In this document: in pieces, positions 26,692-36,846 of the stretch
Layout: each line of letters opens with the position of its first letter
Position numbering within the stretch: position 1 is the first letter of the stretch
Origin: Flavobacteriales bacterium
Lineage (GTDB): Bacteria > Bacteroidota > Bacteroidia > Flavobacteriales_F > PHOS-HE28
Reading direction: 5' to 3'
NCBI GenBank assembly: GCA_016710015.1
Contig: JADJLR010000009.1
Span: 147,743 to 211,742 of the forward strand
DNA: 64,000 nt
Notes under the pieces: generated by a model
Seen by the model: only the letters and a program-made list of their open reading frames with translations
Databases searched by the model: none
What the model was told of the DNA's origin: nothing
Position numbers and translations under genes: made by a program

Positions 26692-29024
26692 TGAGTGCAA
26701 CCTCGGATACCATCGACCTCCGGTCCGTGTTTCGGAAGATCCGGGCCAAATGGTGGCTGTTCTTGTTGACCGTTCCAATGTGCGTGGGTGCTGCGTTGTT
26801 CTACCTCAAGACCACCCCGAAGAAGTACGAAGTGCAATCGGTGCTCTTGCTTGGGGAGAAGAAGCGCAGCGGGTTTGGGGATAATTCGGAATTCATCAAG
26901 GGTACATCCTATCTCAGCAACAGTACGGAACTCGAGGACAAGATCACCGTGCTCACTTCCAACCGGATCATGACCAGCACTTTGCAACGGTTGGGCTTCG
27001 GCATCACGTACTTCGAGACCAAGTATTTCAAGACCCAAGAGCACTACACGTATCCGCCTTTCTTCATCCGGTTGGATAGCGTCGCTGTTCAAGTGATCGA
27101 TCTGCCCATCCATGTTTCCGTGGATACAGCATCGCGTACCTACCGCGTGTACTCCAAAGGCAAGAATGTTCGGCTGTACAACGTGGCCACCCAAGAAGTG
27201 CTGCCGGAGTTGTTGCCGACCTACGAGTTGGACCAGACCGTCCCGATGGATTCAATGTTCATTGGCGACCACATGAGCTTTCGGATCAACTTCCCGGAGG
27301 ACCGCACCTACGACCCGAAGTCGGACTACTACTTCGTGCTCAACAGTCTTCAGGATCTGGTAACGAGTTACCGCAACAGTACCGCAGCGGTGGAATTGAG
27401 CGATAAGAGCAACGTGGTCTATCTCTCACTTCAAGTGGAAGTCGTGAATAAGGGTGTGGACTTCCTGAACAAGCTGATGGAGACCTACATCGAATTCGAA
27501 CTGGACAAACAACAGCGAAAGGGGGTCAACACCATTGAGTTCATCGATAAGCAGATCGGAACGGTATCCGATTCGTTGCAGAAAGTGGAGAGTTCCATGG
27601 AGAATTTCCGTGGATCCAGTGGTGGTATGATGAGTGCATCGAATAGCTCGGAAGCGCTCTTCGAAGAACGGAGTCGATTGGAAGATGAGCGGTCCATCAT
27701 CCTCCGCCGCCGGAATTATTGCGCCACGGTATTGGACAAGATCCGATCCTCCTCTGATCTGCGGAACGTTCCAGCACCATCCTCTTCCGGGATCGATGAT
27801 CCGGTATTGAACAACTTGGTGATCGAGATCACCAGGCTCTCAGCCGATCTGGCAGCATTGAACTTGAGCACCGGGGCACGCAGCAATCCCACGGTGATCG
27901 CCATGGAACGCAAGATCAAGAATCTGACGGCTTCACTGGCCCAAACAGCAGAAAGTTTAGTGGAGCAGGCTGAGATCAGTTTGGTCGAAGTGAATGGACG
28001 CCTGAGCCGAACGAATTACCAGTATAGCCAGCTACCGGAACAAGAGCGACAATTGGTGAATATCGAACGGAAGTTCAAGTTGAGCGATAACCTGTACAAC
28101 TACCTGATGGAGAAGCGAGCGGAAGCAGGCATCGCCATCGCCAGCGACCAGATCGATAAATCCATCGTGGACCAAGCCCGCATGAAGGGGTTGAAACATG
28201 TTTCCCCCGCCAAGGCGAAGGTTCTGGGTGGTGCACTTTTCCTAGGCCTGTTGATCCCGATCGGCTTGATCCTGATCCGCGACCTGATCCGTGACCGCAT
28301 CGACGATGTGGAAGAGTTGAAGCGATTGAGCAAGTTGCCCGTATTGGCCATGGTGCCGGCCAGTAAGCGCCGTCGGATCTTGCCGGATGAACCGAAATCG
28401 ATCTTGGCTGAATCCTTCCGAACGGCGCGTGTGAATTTGCAGTATTTGAATGCCGATAGCGCCCGTCAGGTGATCGGATTCACATCGTCCTCGAGTGGTG
28501 AAGGCAAGACCTTCTGTGCGGTGAACTTGGCTACGGTCATGGCGCAGTCCGGAAAGCGAACCATCATCATCGATGCCGATATGCGCCGCCCGAACGTGTC
28601 CAAGATGTTGGAGATGCCCGAAGGTCCGGGCCTTAGCACCTGGCTGATCGGCGAGGCGACGATCGATGCCCTGATCCAGCCCACCGATATCCCGGATATG
28701 GACGTGATCGGTGCGGGACCCATCCCACCCAACCCGCTGGATCTGGCCGAAAGTCCACGAATGGCGCAATTGATCGAAACCCTGCGTGGCCGCTACGATC
28801 AGATCATCATAGATGCTTCGCCATTGGGCTTGGTAAGCGAGTACGTACTCCTGATGCGGTCCGTGGACATCACCCTGTATGTGGTGCGTGAAGGCAAGAC
28901 CGAGCGGAGCGCTTTGCACATGATCAATGACATGGTGGCGGAGAAGAAGATGCGCAACGTGGACCTGCTCCTCAATGATGTGAAGAGCAGGAACGGCGAT
29001 GGTTACAGCTACTATACGAAGTAG
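26691..29024 (+). CDS. Wzc-like chain-length determinant / tyrosine kinase
   Basis: A 777-residue fusion of a Wzz domain and a BY-kinase. First membrane segment at about residues 20–40 (WWLFLLTVPMCVGAALFYL), a long periplasmic coiled-coil region, second membrane segment at about 512–530 (LGGALFLGLLIPIGLILI), then the cytoplasmic kinase with Walker A SSSSGEGKTFCAVNLA (about 600) and Walker A' IIIDADMRRP. The C-terminal Tyr cluster is short (GYSYYTK), fewer tyrosines than in E. coli Wzc. It should control polymerisation and export together with the Wza-like protein just upstream. Confidence 0.93.
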   Translation: MSATSDTIDLRSVFRKIRAKWWLFLLTVPMCVGAALFYLKTTPKKYEVQSVLLLGEKKRSGFGDNSEFIKGTSYLSNSTELEDKITVLTSNRIMTSTLQRLGFGITYFETKYFKTQEHYTYPPFFIRLDSVAVQVIDLPIHVSVDTASRTYRVYSKGKNVRLYNVATQEVLPELLPTYELDQTVPMDSMFIGDHMSFRINFPEDRTYDPKSDYYFVLNSLQDLVTSYRNSTAAVELSDKSNVVYLSLQVEVVNKGVDFLNKLMETYIEFELDKQQRKGVNTIEFIDKQIGTVSDSLQKVESSMENFRGSSGGMMSASNSSEALFEERSRLEDERSIILRRRNYCATVLDKIRSSSDLRNVPAPSSSGIDDPVLNNLVIEITRLSADLAALNLSTGARSNPTVIAMERKIKNLTASLAQTAESLVEQAEISLVEVNGRLSRTNYQYSQLPEQERQLVNIERKFKLSDNLYNYLMEKRAEAGIAIASDQIDKSIVDQARMKGLKHVSPAKAKVLGGALFLGLLIPIGLILIRDLIRDRIDDVEELKRLSKLPVLAMVPASKRRRILPDEPKSILAESFRTARVNLQYLNADSARQVIGFTSSSSGEGKTFCAVNLATVMAQSGKRTIIIDADMRRPNVSKMLEMPEGPGLSTWLIGEATIDALIQPTDIPDMDVIGAGPIPPNPLDLAESPRMAQLIETLRGRYDQIIIDASPLGLVSEYVLLMRSVDITLYVVREGKTERSALHMINDMVAEKKMRNVDLLLNDVKSRNGDGYSYYTK

Positions 29025-29036
29025 TAGCAGGGGCGC

Positions 29037-30356
29037 ATGTTTCGTTCCGAAGGGTTTCAGAAATACTTCAAGAATTTCTCTTGGCTTTTCGTCGAGCGGA
29101 TCCTGCGTTTAGCGTTGATCCTTGGTACGACCATCGTTGTGAGTCGGTATTTGGGTGCCGAGCGCTTGGGCCAGCTGAACTATGCCATGGCCATCGTGAG
29201 TATCGGAGCCGTCTTCGTTGCCATGGGAACCAATGAGGTGATCTCGAGGGACCTCGTACGTCATCCCGAACGACGGAATGAATTGCTCGGCACTGGGTTC
29301 GCGATGAACGTTACCGGTGCAGTTGTACTCAATATCGTGGTATTGAGCTACGGCTTGCTGAAGGGGCTGGACACCCTGATGCTACTCCTACTCATGATCA
29401 CCGCCGCAGGCGAGTTGTTCAGGTGGGGCACGTTGATCGAGTTGTTCTTCATCTCCCAAGTAAAGGGTCGGATATCGGCGAAGGTCGGTGTCGCAGCGAC
29501 GTTGGTGAGTTCCGGCTTCAAGTTGTTATTGGTGTACCAGCACGCACCCATCCTCTGGTTCGCTGGCGCGTATGTTTTCGATTGTCTCATTTCGACCGTG
29601 CTTTTCACGATCGCATATCGGCTCAACAAGCACCATCTACGCAAGTGGCGTCCGAGCTTGCGCATGTTCAAGTACCTCTTGGTCCAATCGTGGCCCATGT
29701 TGGTATACGCATTCGCGTTGCAAGCCCAGTTGAAGATCGACCAGGTGATGATCTTCGATCTCCTACGAAGCAGCTTAGGGGAGAAAGCGGCAAATGCCGA
29801 GGTCGGTCAGTATTCGGTCGCGGTGAAGATGATCGAAGCCATCGCCTTTCTTCCCGTCATCATCCAGCTCTCATTGGGTCCGGCCATAGCACGAGCACGG
29901 GTGCAGGACATCGACCTCTACCGGCAGCGCATCACCAACCAGTACCGGCTCATGTTCCTGCTGTATCTGGTGACTTCGCTGCCGCTTTACTTTATCGCGG
30001 AACCGCTCGTGGTGTGGTTGTACGGCCCGGAATTTCGGATGGCGGGGCATCTTCTGGCCCTCTTTGCGGTTCGGTTGGTGTTCTCCTACATGGGGGTCGC
30101 CAAGGGTAGCTTCATCGTCAACGAAGGACTATTCCGGTTCTCGCTGGTCGCTGCGGTGGTGGGTGCATCGGTGAACATCGGACTGAATTGGTTCCTCATT
30201 CCGACCATGGGTTCCAACGGTGCTATTTGGGCCACCTTGGTATCGTTCTTTGTGAGTGTCTATCTAATGGACCTGACCACCGCACGTACGCGTGTGAACT
30301 TCAAGATGTTGACAGAGGGTATTTTCACTTTCTGGAAGATCAGGACCGTGAGGTGA
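29037..30356 (+). CDS. Polysaccharide flippase (Wzx-like)
   Basis: A 439-residue MATE/polysaccharide-transport fold protein with about 12 membrane segments. It begins with an amphipathic RILRLALILGTTIVVSRYLG, contains LGQLNYAMAIVSIGAVFVAMG, and in the second half LLALFAVRLVFSYMGVAKG and ATLVSFFVSVYLMDL. It would flip lipid-linked repeat units to the periplasmic face. It starts 12 bases after the Wzc-like gene. Substrate specificity cannot be read from the sequence. Confidence 0.9.
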   Translation: MFRSEGFQKYFKNFSWLFVERILRLALILGTTIVVSRYLGAERLGQLNYAMAIVSIGAVFVAMGTNEVISRDLVRHPERRNELLGTGFAMNVTGAVVLNIVVLSYGLLKGLDTLMLLLLMITAAGELFRWGTLIELFFISQVKGRISAKVGVAATLVSSGFKLLLVYQHAPILWFAGAYVFDCLISTVLFTIAYRLNKHHLRKWRPSLRMFKYLLVQSWPMLVYAFALQAQLKIDQVMIFDLLRSSLGEKAANAEVGQYSVAVKMIEAIAFLPVIIQLSLGPAIARARVQDIDLYRQRITNQYRLMFLLYLVTSLPLYFIAEPLVVWLYGPEFRMAGHLLALFAVRLVFSYMGVAKGSFIVNEGLFRFSLVAAVVGASVNIGLNWFLIPTMGSNGAIWATLVSFFVSVYLMDLTTARTRVNFKMLTEGIFTFWKIRTVR

Positions 30357-30393
30357 AATTTGAAGCTGGGCGGCCCATTACGCATTTTTGCTG

Positions 30394-31380
30394 ATGATCT
30401 CGAACGAAGCATTGAACACACCGGTCCTGATCAACGCCTTCAGCCGTTACGATACCACCTTGAAGGTCTTCGAGGCTGTGCGGTCGGCGAAGCCGACCAA
30501 GTTGTATTTCGCTTGTGATGGACCTCGGACCGAAAAGGAACGTCTTCAAACCGATCGCGTTCGCGGTCTGGTGGAATTGGTGGATTGGCCGTGTGACGTG
30601 CATCGGTTGTTCCATCCGAAGAACATGGGCCTTAAGAAGGCAATGGTCGCCAACTTGGATTGGTTCTTCGAGCATGAACCAGAAGGTATCGTACTGGAAG
30701 ATGACACTGCGCCCGTGCCAAGCTTCTTCCCGTTCTGCCAAGCGTTGTTGAAGCATTACAGGGAGAATGAGCGCATATGGTGGATCTTGGGATCCAACTT
30801 GATGGCAGACCCGAATCCGAAACCGGAGGCATCGTACTACTTCTCGGAACACGGGTATGGCGCACCGTGGGGGTGGGCTGGTTGGCGCCGGTCTTGGGTC
30901 CTGTACGATGTGGCCATGAAGGCGTGGCCATCCGTTCGGAATACGCCGACCTGGAATGAATTCTTCTTGAGCCGAGCCGAACGATCCGAAGCGGATTTCA
31001 TCTTCGAAGCCACCTGGGATGGCCGAATACCGACGACCTGGGCTTTTCAGAACGACTTCGCCCGGATCCTGAACAAGGGCCTCACTGTTATTCCCGAATA
31101 CAACCTCGTTCGCAACATCGGCTTCAGTGATGCCGGCACCAACACCCTACAAGCCACTGACCGTCGCGATGTGGACAACGCCTATGATCGTCCATTCGAA
31201 CTGGTGCATCCAGATGAGGTCGTCGTTGACGCTTCCCGCGACCTGAGTTACTTCAACAAATTCGTGCGCCCGAACTTCTTTAGGCGCTTCCGGACGGCGG
31301 TGAAGTCGTTGATCCCCACTCGGGTGGATGCGGCGATCACACCATACGTGTCCAAGATCCTGCGGCGGATCGGTTCGTAA
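30394..31380 (+). CDS. Glycosyltransferase (GT2/GNT-I-like fold)
   Basis: A 328-residue GT-A-type protein with TPVLINAFSRYDTTLKVFEAV at the start, KLYFACDGPR, the nucleotide-sugar/metal motif GIVLEDDTAP at about residue 105, and the acceptor region YGAPWGWAGWRRSW. Similar proteins in capsule loci are annotated as methyltransferase- or hemolysin-associated glycosyltransferases. It would add a sugar to the lipid-linked repeat unit in the cytoplasm; donor and acceptor are unknown. ATG 30394 is chosen over an in-frame TTG two codons earlier. Confidence 0.8.
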   Translation: MISNEALNTPVLINAFSRYDTTLKVFEAVRSAKPTKLYFACDGPRTEKERLQTDRVRGLVELVDWPCDVHRLFHPKNMGLKKAMVANLDWFFEHEPEGIVLEDDTAPVPSFFPFCQALLKHYRENERIWWILGSNLMADPNPKPEASYYFSEHGYGAPWGWAGWRRSWVLYDVAMKAWPSVRNTPTWNEFFLSRAERSEADFIFEATWDGRIPTTWAFQNDFARILNKGLTVIPEYNLVRNIGFSDAGTNTLQATDRRDVDNAYDRPFELVHPDEVVVDASRDLSYFNKFVRPNFFRRFRTAVKSLIPTRVDAAITPYVSKILRRIGS

Positions 31381-31451
31381 GCCACTCGTTCAGGGGTCGA
31401 ACGCATGGCGGAAGAACGCATCTTTGCCAAGTACTCAAGCTTCGCAAAACG

Positions 31452-32816
31452 GTGGAGATCTCCAAACGGAAGTTGATCAACTTCCTCTTCGTACTGTCCT
31501 TCCCATTCTATGGGATCGGCATGTACATGGGGTACAAAACGAGCATCTCACAGGGAAGTGTGATCGCTGTCATTCCATTCCTTGGGATCATCTTCCTCCA
31601 TGTCTATGACCTGATCCGGGGAAGGAAGGTGCGGGTCATGGTCGGTCGGCTGTATTGGATAGCACTGTTGTTCCTGCTTTCGCTCGTGGCTGCGATGTGG
31701 AAGGCCTTGAGCGAACACTTTCCGGGAGCAAGTGTTGCGAACACGGTCGCCTATTCCATCCTCTTCTTGGCTCCGTTCCATGGTTCCATCATTGTACACA
31801 TCCGGAATCGCGATGCGGAAGATTTCGATTTCGCCAAGTTGGTGTTGAAAGGGATGGCCACTTTGATCCTGCTCAATGTGCTGGGTGTTGCGGCGGGCAT
31901 TAGCAACGTGTTGCACAATATCGAGGGGCGGATCAACCTGCCATTCATGCTGGGGATCTATTCATCGGCCCACCTGTTGGCCATGACGAATTTGATCCTC
32001 ATGTTCTACATGAAGGACTTCGCGAAGAAGCCCAGGGCCTTCATGGTGCTGTTCGCGTTCTATATGTTGAATATGGCACTCATGCTCAGCGTGAACAGTC
32101 GCCTGTCCTTCATGACTTTCCTGATCCTATCGGGATTGTTCTTCTTCCGAATGATCGGCAGGGCGCGGATCGCTTTCCCACTCTCGCTATTCACTATGCC
32201 GCTGCTGACCAATTTCGCCCTGCTTGTGTATTGGGTCCTGACCTTGCCATTCATGGTGGCCATCGTATCTCGTGTGAACAAAGCGGACGTCACCACCTTC
32301 AACAATCGTACGACTGTCTGGGACGTGGGTTGGAACTGGTTGGAGCATGACCGGAGCGACATCCTGTTTGGCAAGGGGTACCAAGGTCAGATCTACTTGA
32401 AGGGTTGGGACCACATCGCGGAAGTCTTCAATGTGCGCTATTCCTACCTGGTACACACCCACAGTACCTTCATGCAAACACTCGTCACGCAAGGCATTGT
32501 AGGCTATGGCCTGTTCCTGTTCGTGATGTGGCACCTCTTCAAGTTCTACCGCGATCGGTTCATGAAAGGCACCCAGGAGGCACCGTTGTTCGCAGCGATC
32601 ATCTACATGCTCTTCATCCTACAGATCGATATCATCTGCTACGGGAATGATTTTGGCAACGGCTTCATCTTCTGTCTGATGGCGATGGTGGTGATGGATC
32701 CGAAGTACATCACGCGACCTACCCGTTCGTTCAACGGAGACGTGATGGATGTGCCGGAACTTACTGCACCACGATCCGATGATGCTGCACCTGACCAGCC
32801 TGCCGAAGCAGAATGA
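31452..32816 (+). CDS. O-antigen polymerase/ligase-like membrane protein (Wzy-like)
   Basis: A 454-residue protein with about 11–12 membrane segments (KLINFLFVLSFPFYGIGMYM, LFLLSLVAAMW, VLFAFYMLNMALMLSV) and a periplasmic loop with RTTVWDVGWNWLEHDRSDI and VHTHSTFMQTLVTQGIVGYG, typical of the Wzy/WaaL superfamily. It starts at GTG 31452. The cytoplasmic tail is Asp/Pro/Ala-rich and overlaps the 3' end of the convergent beta-helix gene by 56 bases, so the tail may be poorly constrained. Its place between flippase and transferases favours polymerase over ligase. Confidence 0.82.
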   Translation: MEISKRKLINFLFVLSFPFYGIGMYMGYKTSISQGSVIAVIPFLGIIFLHVYDLIRGRKVRVMVGRLYWIALLFLLSLVAAMWKALSEHFPGASVANTVAYSILFLAPFHGSIIVHIRNRDAEDFDFAKLVLKGMATLILLNVLGVAAGISNVLHNIEGRINLPFMLGIYSSAHLLAMTNLILMFYMKDFAKKPRAFMVLFAFYMLNMALMLSVNSRLSFMTFLILSGLFFFRMIGRARIAFPLSLFTMPLLTNFALLVYWVLTLPFMVAIVSRVNKADVTTFNNRTTVWDVGWNWLEHDRSDILFGKGYQGQIYLKGWDHIAEVFNVRYSYLVHTHSTFMQTLVTQGIVGYGLFLFVMWHLFKFYRDRFMKGTQEAPLFAAIIYMLFILQIDIICYGNDFGNGFIFCLMAMVVMDPKYITRPTRSFNGDVMDVPELTAPRSDDAAPDQPAEAE

Positions 32817-35487
32817 GATAGTGCCCGCTGCGTAATTCCTCCGTGAGCGGGACCTGCGACTCACCGGTGCGCATCCAACCCTGTTGGATCATTCTTCCGC
32901 TGGCATCCAGAACCTCCATCGAGGCATCCGTGCGTACGGCTTCCCCAAGGAATAGAGCAGTGCCGGGTTGTGCCGGGTTAGGGTAGATCACGGAGATCGG
33001 AGCGCTAGGCAGATCCTCCACTTCAGTCGTCAGGCCGCACAGACTTTCTTCGTCCAAGGCAAGTACCGTCGATCCGAAAGCTGGTAGGGTGATCGAACCC
33101 GAATGCAGTGTGCCGGACACATCTCGCCAGCAGCCTGTCAACGGCACTTCCACAGCTGCTCCCGTCGGGTTCGTGTGCAGCACATGGCGGGTCTGGGGAT
33201 CTATCGTCTGCACATTCACTTTATACAATTCCACATTGTCGATCCAGTAGGTGCTTTCCGAGAAGTGGTTCGCAAGGATGAACAGCGCAGGCTCCGAGAG
33301 GTTGCTTTGGAATACGATCGTCATGTCCCGTCGTTGGGTATCGAACGGAATGGTTCGGCTGTGGATGGAATACGGTGTTCCTGCTTGGGATCCCGCTTTG
33401 ACATCCGCGCGGACCGTACCATGGGCATTGCTCTGGATACTGAACTTCAACTCGTACCAGGATCCGTTCACCACGTCCATCGTATTGGTGGTGCGCAGGT
33501 AGAATTCGGGTGATCCGCTGTTCGCACCGTACACCACCTTCAGGGCACCGTTGTCCAACACATTGGTCTGGTGGCTGATCTGGCCTTCGGTCGGCCAACC
33601 GGACCAGCCACTCGTGTTGTAATCGAATGTGCCATTGGGTGCCATGTTCGCAGATGTGCGTTGGGTCACTTCCTTGCTGTTCTGGCGGAATGGGCTGCGC
33701 GTACTGCCGCTCTCCTCGTTGCGTTCCGCACTCCATCGTTCCAGCGTGAAGAATTTCACATAACTGGCCTGTGAGTTGATGATGCGGATACTGAGTTCAT
33801 TGTAGGGGTTGAATAGGCGGTTGTTCGTGAAGGTTCCGAAGTCCACCAAGCTGGTGCCGTGGGTATGGTATTGCTGCATGCACCGTTGGCTTTCCGTAGT
33901 GCAGTACAGCGTATTGCCGGTGTACGCATCGTTGAAGTTCGCCATGAAATAGGGCGGTGTCGCACCGGGACCGTTCACATTGGATTGATCGGTGATGCTC
34001 AATTGGATGTCGTTGCCATACAGGACGTTGTCGCGCACTTCGATCCCGTTGGAGACCATGGTGTGGTCCACATGGATGCCCGCACTGCTACAGTTCGAGA
34101 CGGTATTGCGGCGAACCATGATGTTCTGGATCACCGAATTCCCGAAATAGATGCCGTGCCCCAACGGTGTATTGATGGCAAAGTCGGAAGCAACACTCTC
34201 CATGTTACCCCCAACGTTGGAAATGATGTTGTCCTGAATGGTCGCGCCGGTAGCACTGTCCCAATAAATGCCGCCACCGTCGTTCACGGTCAACAGCACA
34301 TCGCTAATGATGTTCTTTTCCACCAACGGACTTCCACCTAGGAAGAGACCACTGTTGCCGGTGCGCGAGATCCGGTTGCCACGCACAACGTTGGATGCAC
34401 CCGAAACATGCAGGCCGTAATAGCCCCAGAAGCTTTCGCCAAGCCCGGGAATGAGCGCGATGTCCTCGATCACGTTGTTGGCCACCGTGCTGTAGTCATC
34501 ACTGATGGTCATGCTGGTCGCATAAGTATGGCGCAACGTGTTGCCCGTGTAGGTGCCATGGCTGCCATAACTCCGAATGCCGTAATAGGTCCACTCGAAG
34601 GTGCAGCCGGTCACGGTCATGTTCGAGCCACTGTTGAAGTAGATGCCGGCGTGTTGTTGGTCGCGAAAGGCCAGATCTTGAATAGTGATATACTGCTTCT
34701 GCCAAGCCGTGTTCACACCGTATTCATGCACCGAGGCCCGAACGGACAGGGTGTTGGGGTCGGCATTGTTCGGTGCCCAGAGGTAGAGCACCCCGGCCGC
34801 TGCATCGTAGTACCACTCACCCGGACTGTCCAACTCGCTCAACTTGTTGCATAGGAAGAAGCCCCATTGGTGGTTGCCGGGGTTGTAGTGCAGTGCAGGG
34901 AATGTGAGGGTGCTGTTCGCGAAAGTGGTCACCTCGGCATTCTCGTAGCACCAATTGGTGTTACGGATCACTAGGCGGGCTCCGTTCCAGTGGCCGTTGG
35001 CTTGCGAAAGTGAGGCACAGTTCACTTGGGTGGTGGAAGCGGTGTTCACACGCAACCAGCCCGTATTCGGATACCGTGCCAAGGTCATGAGCGCACCATC
35101 CACACGCACGTATTTCACCCCTTGGGTAACGTTGGCACGCCAGATCTGCCCTTGGTGTTGGGTCCAACCGGTAACGGTGGAGGCTCCAGAGATCTCTGGT
35201 AGAGGGCCGGAACCGTATGCACCTAGGACGATGGGTTGGGAGGAGCTGCCCGAAGTGTTCAAGGTCAATTGGCCGGGATACGAACCGCCGCGTTGGAACA
35301 AGACCTCATCGCCAGGCTGGAGTGAATTGGCTGCTTGTTGAAGGCGGGCGATGCTGCGCCAAGGCGTGGACGGGCTAGTGCCATTGTTGCTATCGCTACC
35401 TTCTGGAGCGATGTAATACGTGGTCGCCTGTACGCCACCTCCAAAGAGTGCGCAGAAGGCCAATGGTTGGAGGAAACGTAGGTGCAT
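32761..35487 (-). CDS. T9SS-secreted right-handed beta-helix protein
   Basis: A 908-residue secreted protein with a signal peptide (FLQPLAFCALFGGGVQA) and the start of a parallel beta-helix (YYIAPEGSDSNNGTSPSTPW, then IARLQQAANSLQPGDEVLF) typical of pectate-lyase-like and alginate-lyase-like proteins. Many helix rungs follow (NSGLFLGGSPLVEKNIISDV, GGGIYWDSATGATIQDNIIS). A carbohydrate-binding-like domain comes next (about 620–760), and a T9SS sorting domain ends HRIVVQ. It may cleave, bind or modify the polysaccharide made by the surrounding locus, being the only opposite-strand gene within it. Its substrate is unknown. Confidence 0.82.
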   Translation of the reverse strand: MHLRFLQPLAFCALFGGGVQATTYYIAPEGSDSNNGTSPSTPWRSIARLQQAANSLQPGDEVLFQRGGSYPGQLTLNTSGSSSQPIVLGAYGSGPLPEISGASTVTGWTQHQGQIWRANVTQGVKYVRVDGALMTLARYPNTGWLRVNTASTTQVNCASLSQANGHWNGARLVIRNTNWCYENAEVTTFANSTLTFPALHYNPGNHQWGFFLCNKLSELDSPGEWYYDAAAGVLYLWAPNNADPNTLSVRASVHEYGVNTAWQKQYITIQDLAFRDQQHAGIYFNSGSNMTVTGCTFEWTYYGIRSYGSHGTYTGNTLRHTYATSMTISDDYSTVANNVIEDIALIPGLGESFWGYYGLHVSGASNVVRGNRISRTGNSGLFLGGSPLVEKNIISDVLLTVNDGGGIYWDSATGATIQDNIISNVGGNMESVASDFAINTPLGHGIYFGNSVIQNIMVRRNTVSNCSSAGIHVDHTMVSNGIEVRDNVLYGNDIQLSITDQSNVNGPGATPPYFMANFNDAYTGNTLYCTTESQRCMQQYHTHGTSLVDFGTFTNNRLFNPYNELSIRIINSQASYVKFFTLERWSAERNEESGSTRSPFRQNSKEVTQRTSANMAPNGTFDYNTSGWSGWPTEGQISHQTNVLDNGALKVVYGANSGSPEFYLRTTNTMDVVNGSWYELKFSIQSNAHGTVRADVKAGSQAGTPYSIHSRTIPFDTQRRDMTIVFQSNLSEPALFILANHFSESTYWIDNVELYKVNVQTIDPQTRHVLHTNPTGAAVEVPLTGCWRDVSGTLHSGSITLPAFGSTVLALDEESLCGLTTEVEDLPSAPISVIYPNPAQPGTALFLGEAVRTDASMEVLDASGRMIQQGWMRTGESQVPLTEELRSGHYLILLRQAGQVQHHRIVVQ

Positions 35488-35668
35488 CCGGAGGTGTTCT
35501 GGGTTCCTTCAACCCGCTTCCGGAGCATGGAGTTCCAAGATCTCGACGAATGAAGAGTGAGGTACGATGAAGCACTGGAACACTAGCGTCAAGGGTTGCA
35601 CGACCACCTGTTGAAAGCGGGGCAAGGGCCGAGTGATGGAGCGGTGAAGTGGCCGGTACTTTTGGCCG

Positions 35669-36799
35669 GTGCGTTCATCCTCCGGTCCTTACCGTGTACT
35701 CGTTGTGGGGCAAACCCCACCGCCTCACCACGGCCAAGCCATCATGATAGCCCGCTTGCTGGAGTTGCGCTCGGATCAAGTCCGTTTGTTCCATGTCCGG
35801 CTCGCCTTTTCGGAGGATATCGAACAGGTCGGGAAGTTCTCCATCGGCAAAGTATGGACCTTGTTCACCACGATCATTCGGATCTGGTGGGCACGGATCC
35901 GACACCGGACCAGCGTTTTGTACTACCCGCCCAGTGGGCCGAACAAAGTGCCGGTCCTGCGGGATATCATCCTACTGAATGCCACGCGATGGCTCTTCCC
36001 GAAGACCGTGTTCCACTTCCATGCGGGCGGTGTCTCGGCATTCGGAGGGCAATTGCCTTCCTGGCTCCATGGACCGTTCCGTTGGGCCTACGGAAAACCG
36101 GATCTTGCGATACGCACCGCACCGCAGAACCCGGATGATGGGGCCGAATTCGGCGCTCAGTGGAACGTGGTGGTGCCCAATGGCATCGAGGATATGCGGG
36201 GCACGGTGAATGAACGAACGGCCGCGCCCGGTGAACTGCTCACCATCCTCTTCACCGGAGTATTGGTGCAGGGGAAGGGTGTTTCCGATGTACTCGAAGC
36301 GTTTCGCCTAGCTCGGTCGGAAGGGGTGCAAGCCCGGCTACAGTTGATGGGAAAGTGGCACGACGACGCATATCGGAAGGAATGCGAAAGCTTCGTCGCC
36401 CAGCATGGCTTAGTGGATGAGGTCGAATTCTTGGGAGTGCTCAGCGGGAATGAAAAGTTCGAACGATTCGCGACTTGTGACATCTTCTGTTTCCCATCCT
36501 ACTATGCGGCAGAGACCTTCGGTCTAGTGCTCTTGGAGGCCATGCAATTCGCAAAACCGGTGATCAGCACCCAATGGCGTGGCATCCCTTCGGTGGTGGC
36601 CGATGGAGTAAGCGGATTCCTTGTGCCTGTACAACGGCCTGCGGAAGTGGCGAAGCACATCGTGGATCTGGCTCTTGACCCCGCGTTGCGGGAACGCATG
36701 GGCCGGGAGGGCCGTCGCATCTTTGAGCAGAAATTCACGTTGAAGGCATTCCGATCCGCCATGGAACGTGAATTCATTCGACTGTTCGAACATGACTGA
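35669..36799 (+). CDS. Glycosyltransferase family 4
   Basis: A 376-residue GT-B protein. The N-terminal domain has VLVVGQTPPPHHGQAIM and HFHAGG. The C-terminal donor-binding domain has LFTGVLVQGKGVSDVLEAF, EVEFLGVLSGNEKF, and the GT4 signature FCFPSYYAAETFGLVLLEAM with the catalytic-type E-x7-E and GIPSVVADGVSGFLV. The start is GTG 35669; no better ATG precedes the glycine-rich loop. The 181-base gap to the divergent beta-helix gene should hold promoters for both, but I found no good TAnnTTTG there. Confidence 0.9.
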   Translation: MRSSSGPYRVLVVGQTPPPHHGQAIMIARLLELRSDQVRLFHVRLAFSEDIEQVGKFSIGKVWTLFTTIIRIWWARIRHRTSVLYYPPSGPNKVPVLRDIILLNATRWLFPKTVFHFHAGGVSAFGGQLPSWLHGPFRWAYGKPDLAIRTAPQNPDDGAEFGAQWNVVVPNGIEDMRGTVNERTAAPGELLTILFTGVLVQGKGVSDVLEAFRLARSEGVQARLQLMGKWHDDAYRKECESFVAQHGLVDEVEFLGVLSGNEKFERFATCDIFCFPSYYAAETFGLVLLEAMQFAKPVISTQWRGIPSVVADGVSGFLVPVQRPAEVAKHIVDLALDPALRERMGREGRRIFEQKFTLKAFRSAMEREFIRLFEHD

Positions 36800-36846
36800 C
36801 CGTTTCATCCGACGCATAAGCGGACGGACCATGTTGCGCCTGCACC

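Noticed and set aside
35543..35551. A TCGACGAAT site near the GT4 promoter as a further operator copy
   Set aside because: It is a single inexact occurrence with no phased partners; similar 8-mers occur by chance within coding sequence.
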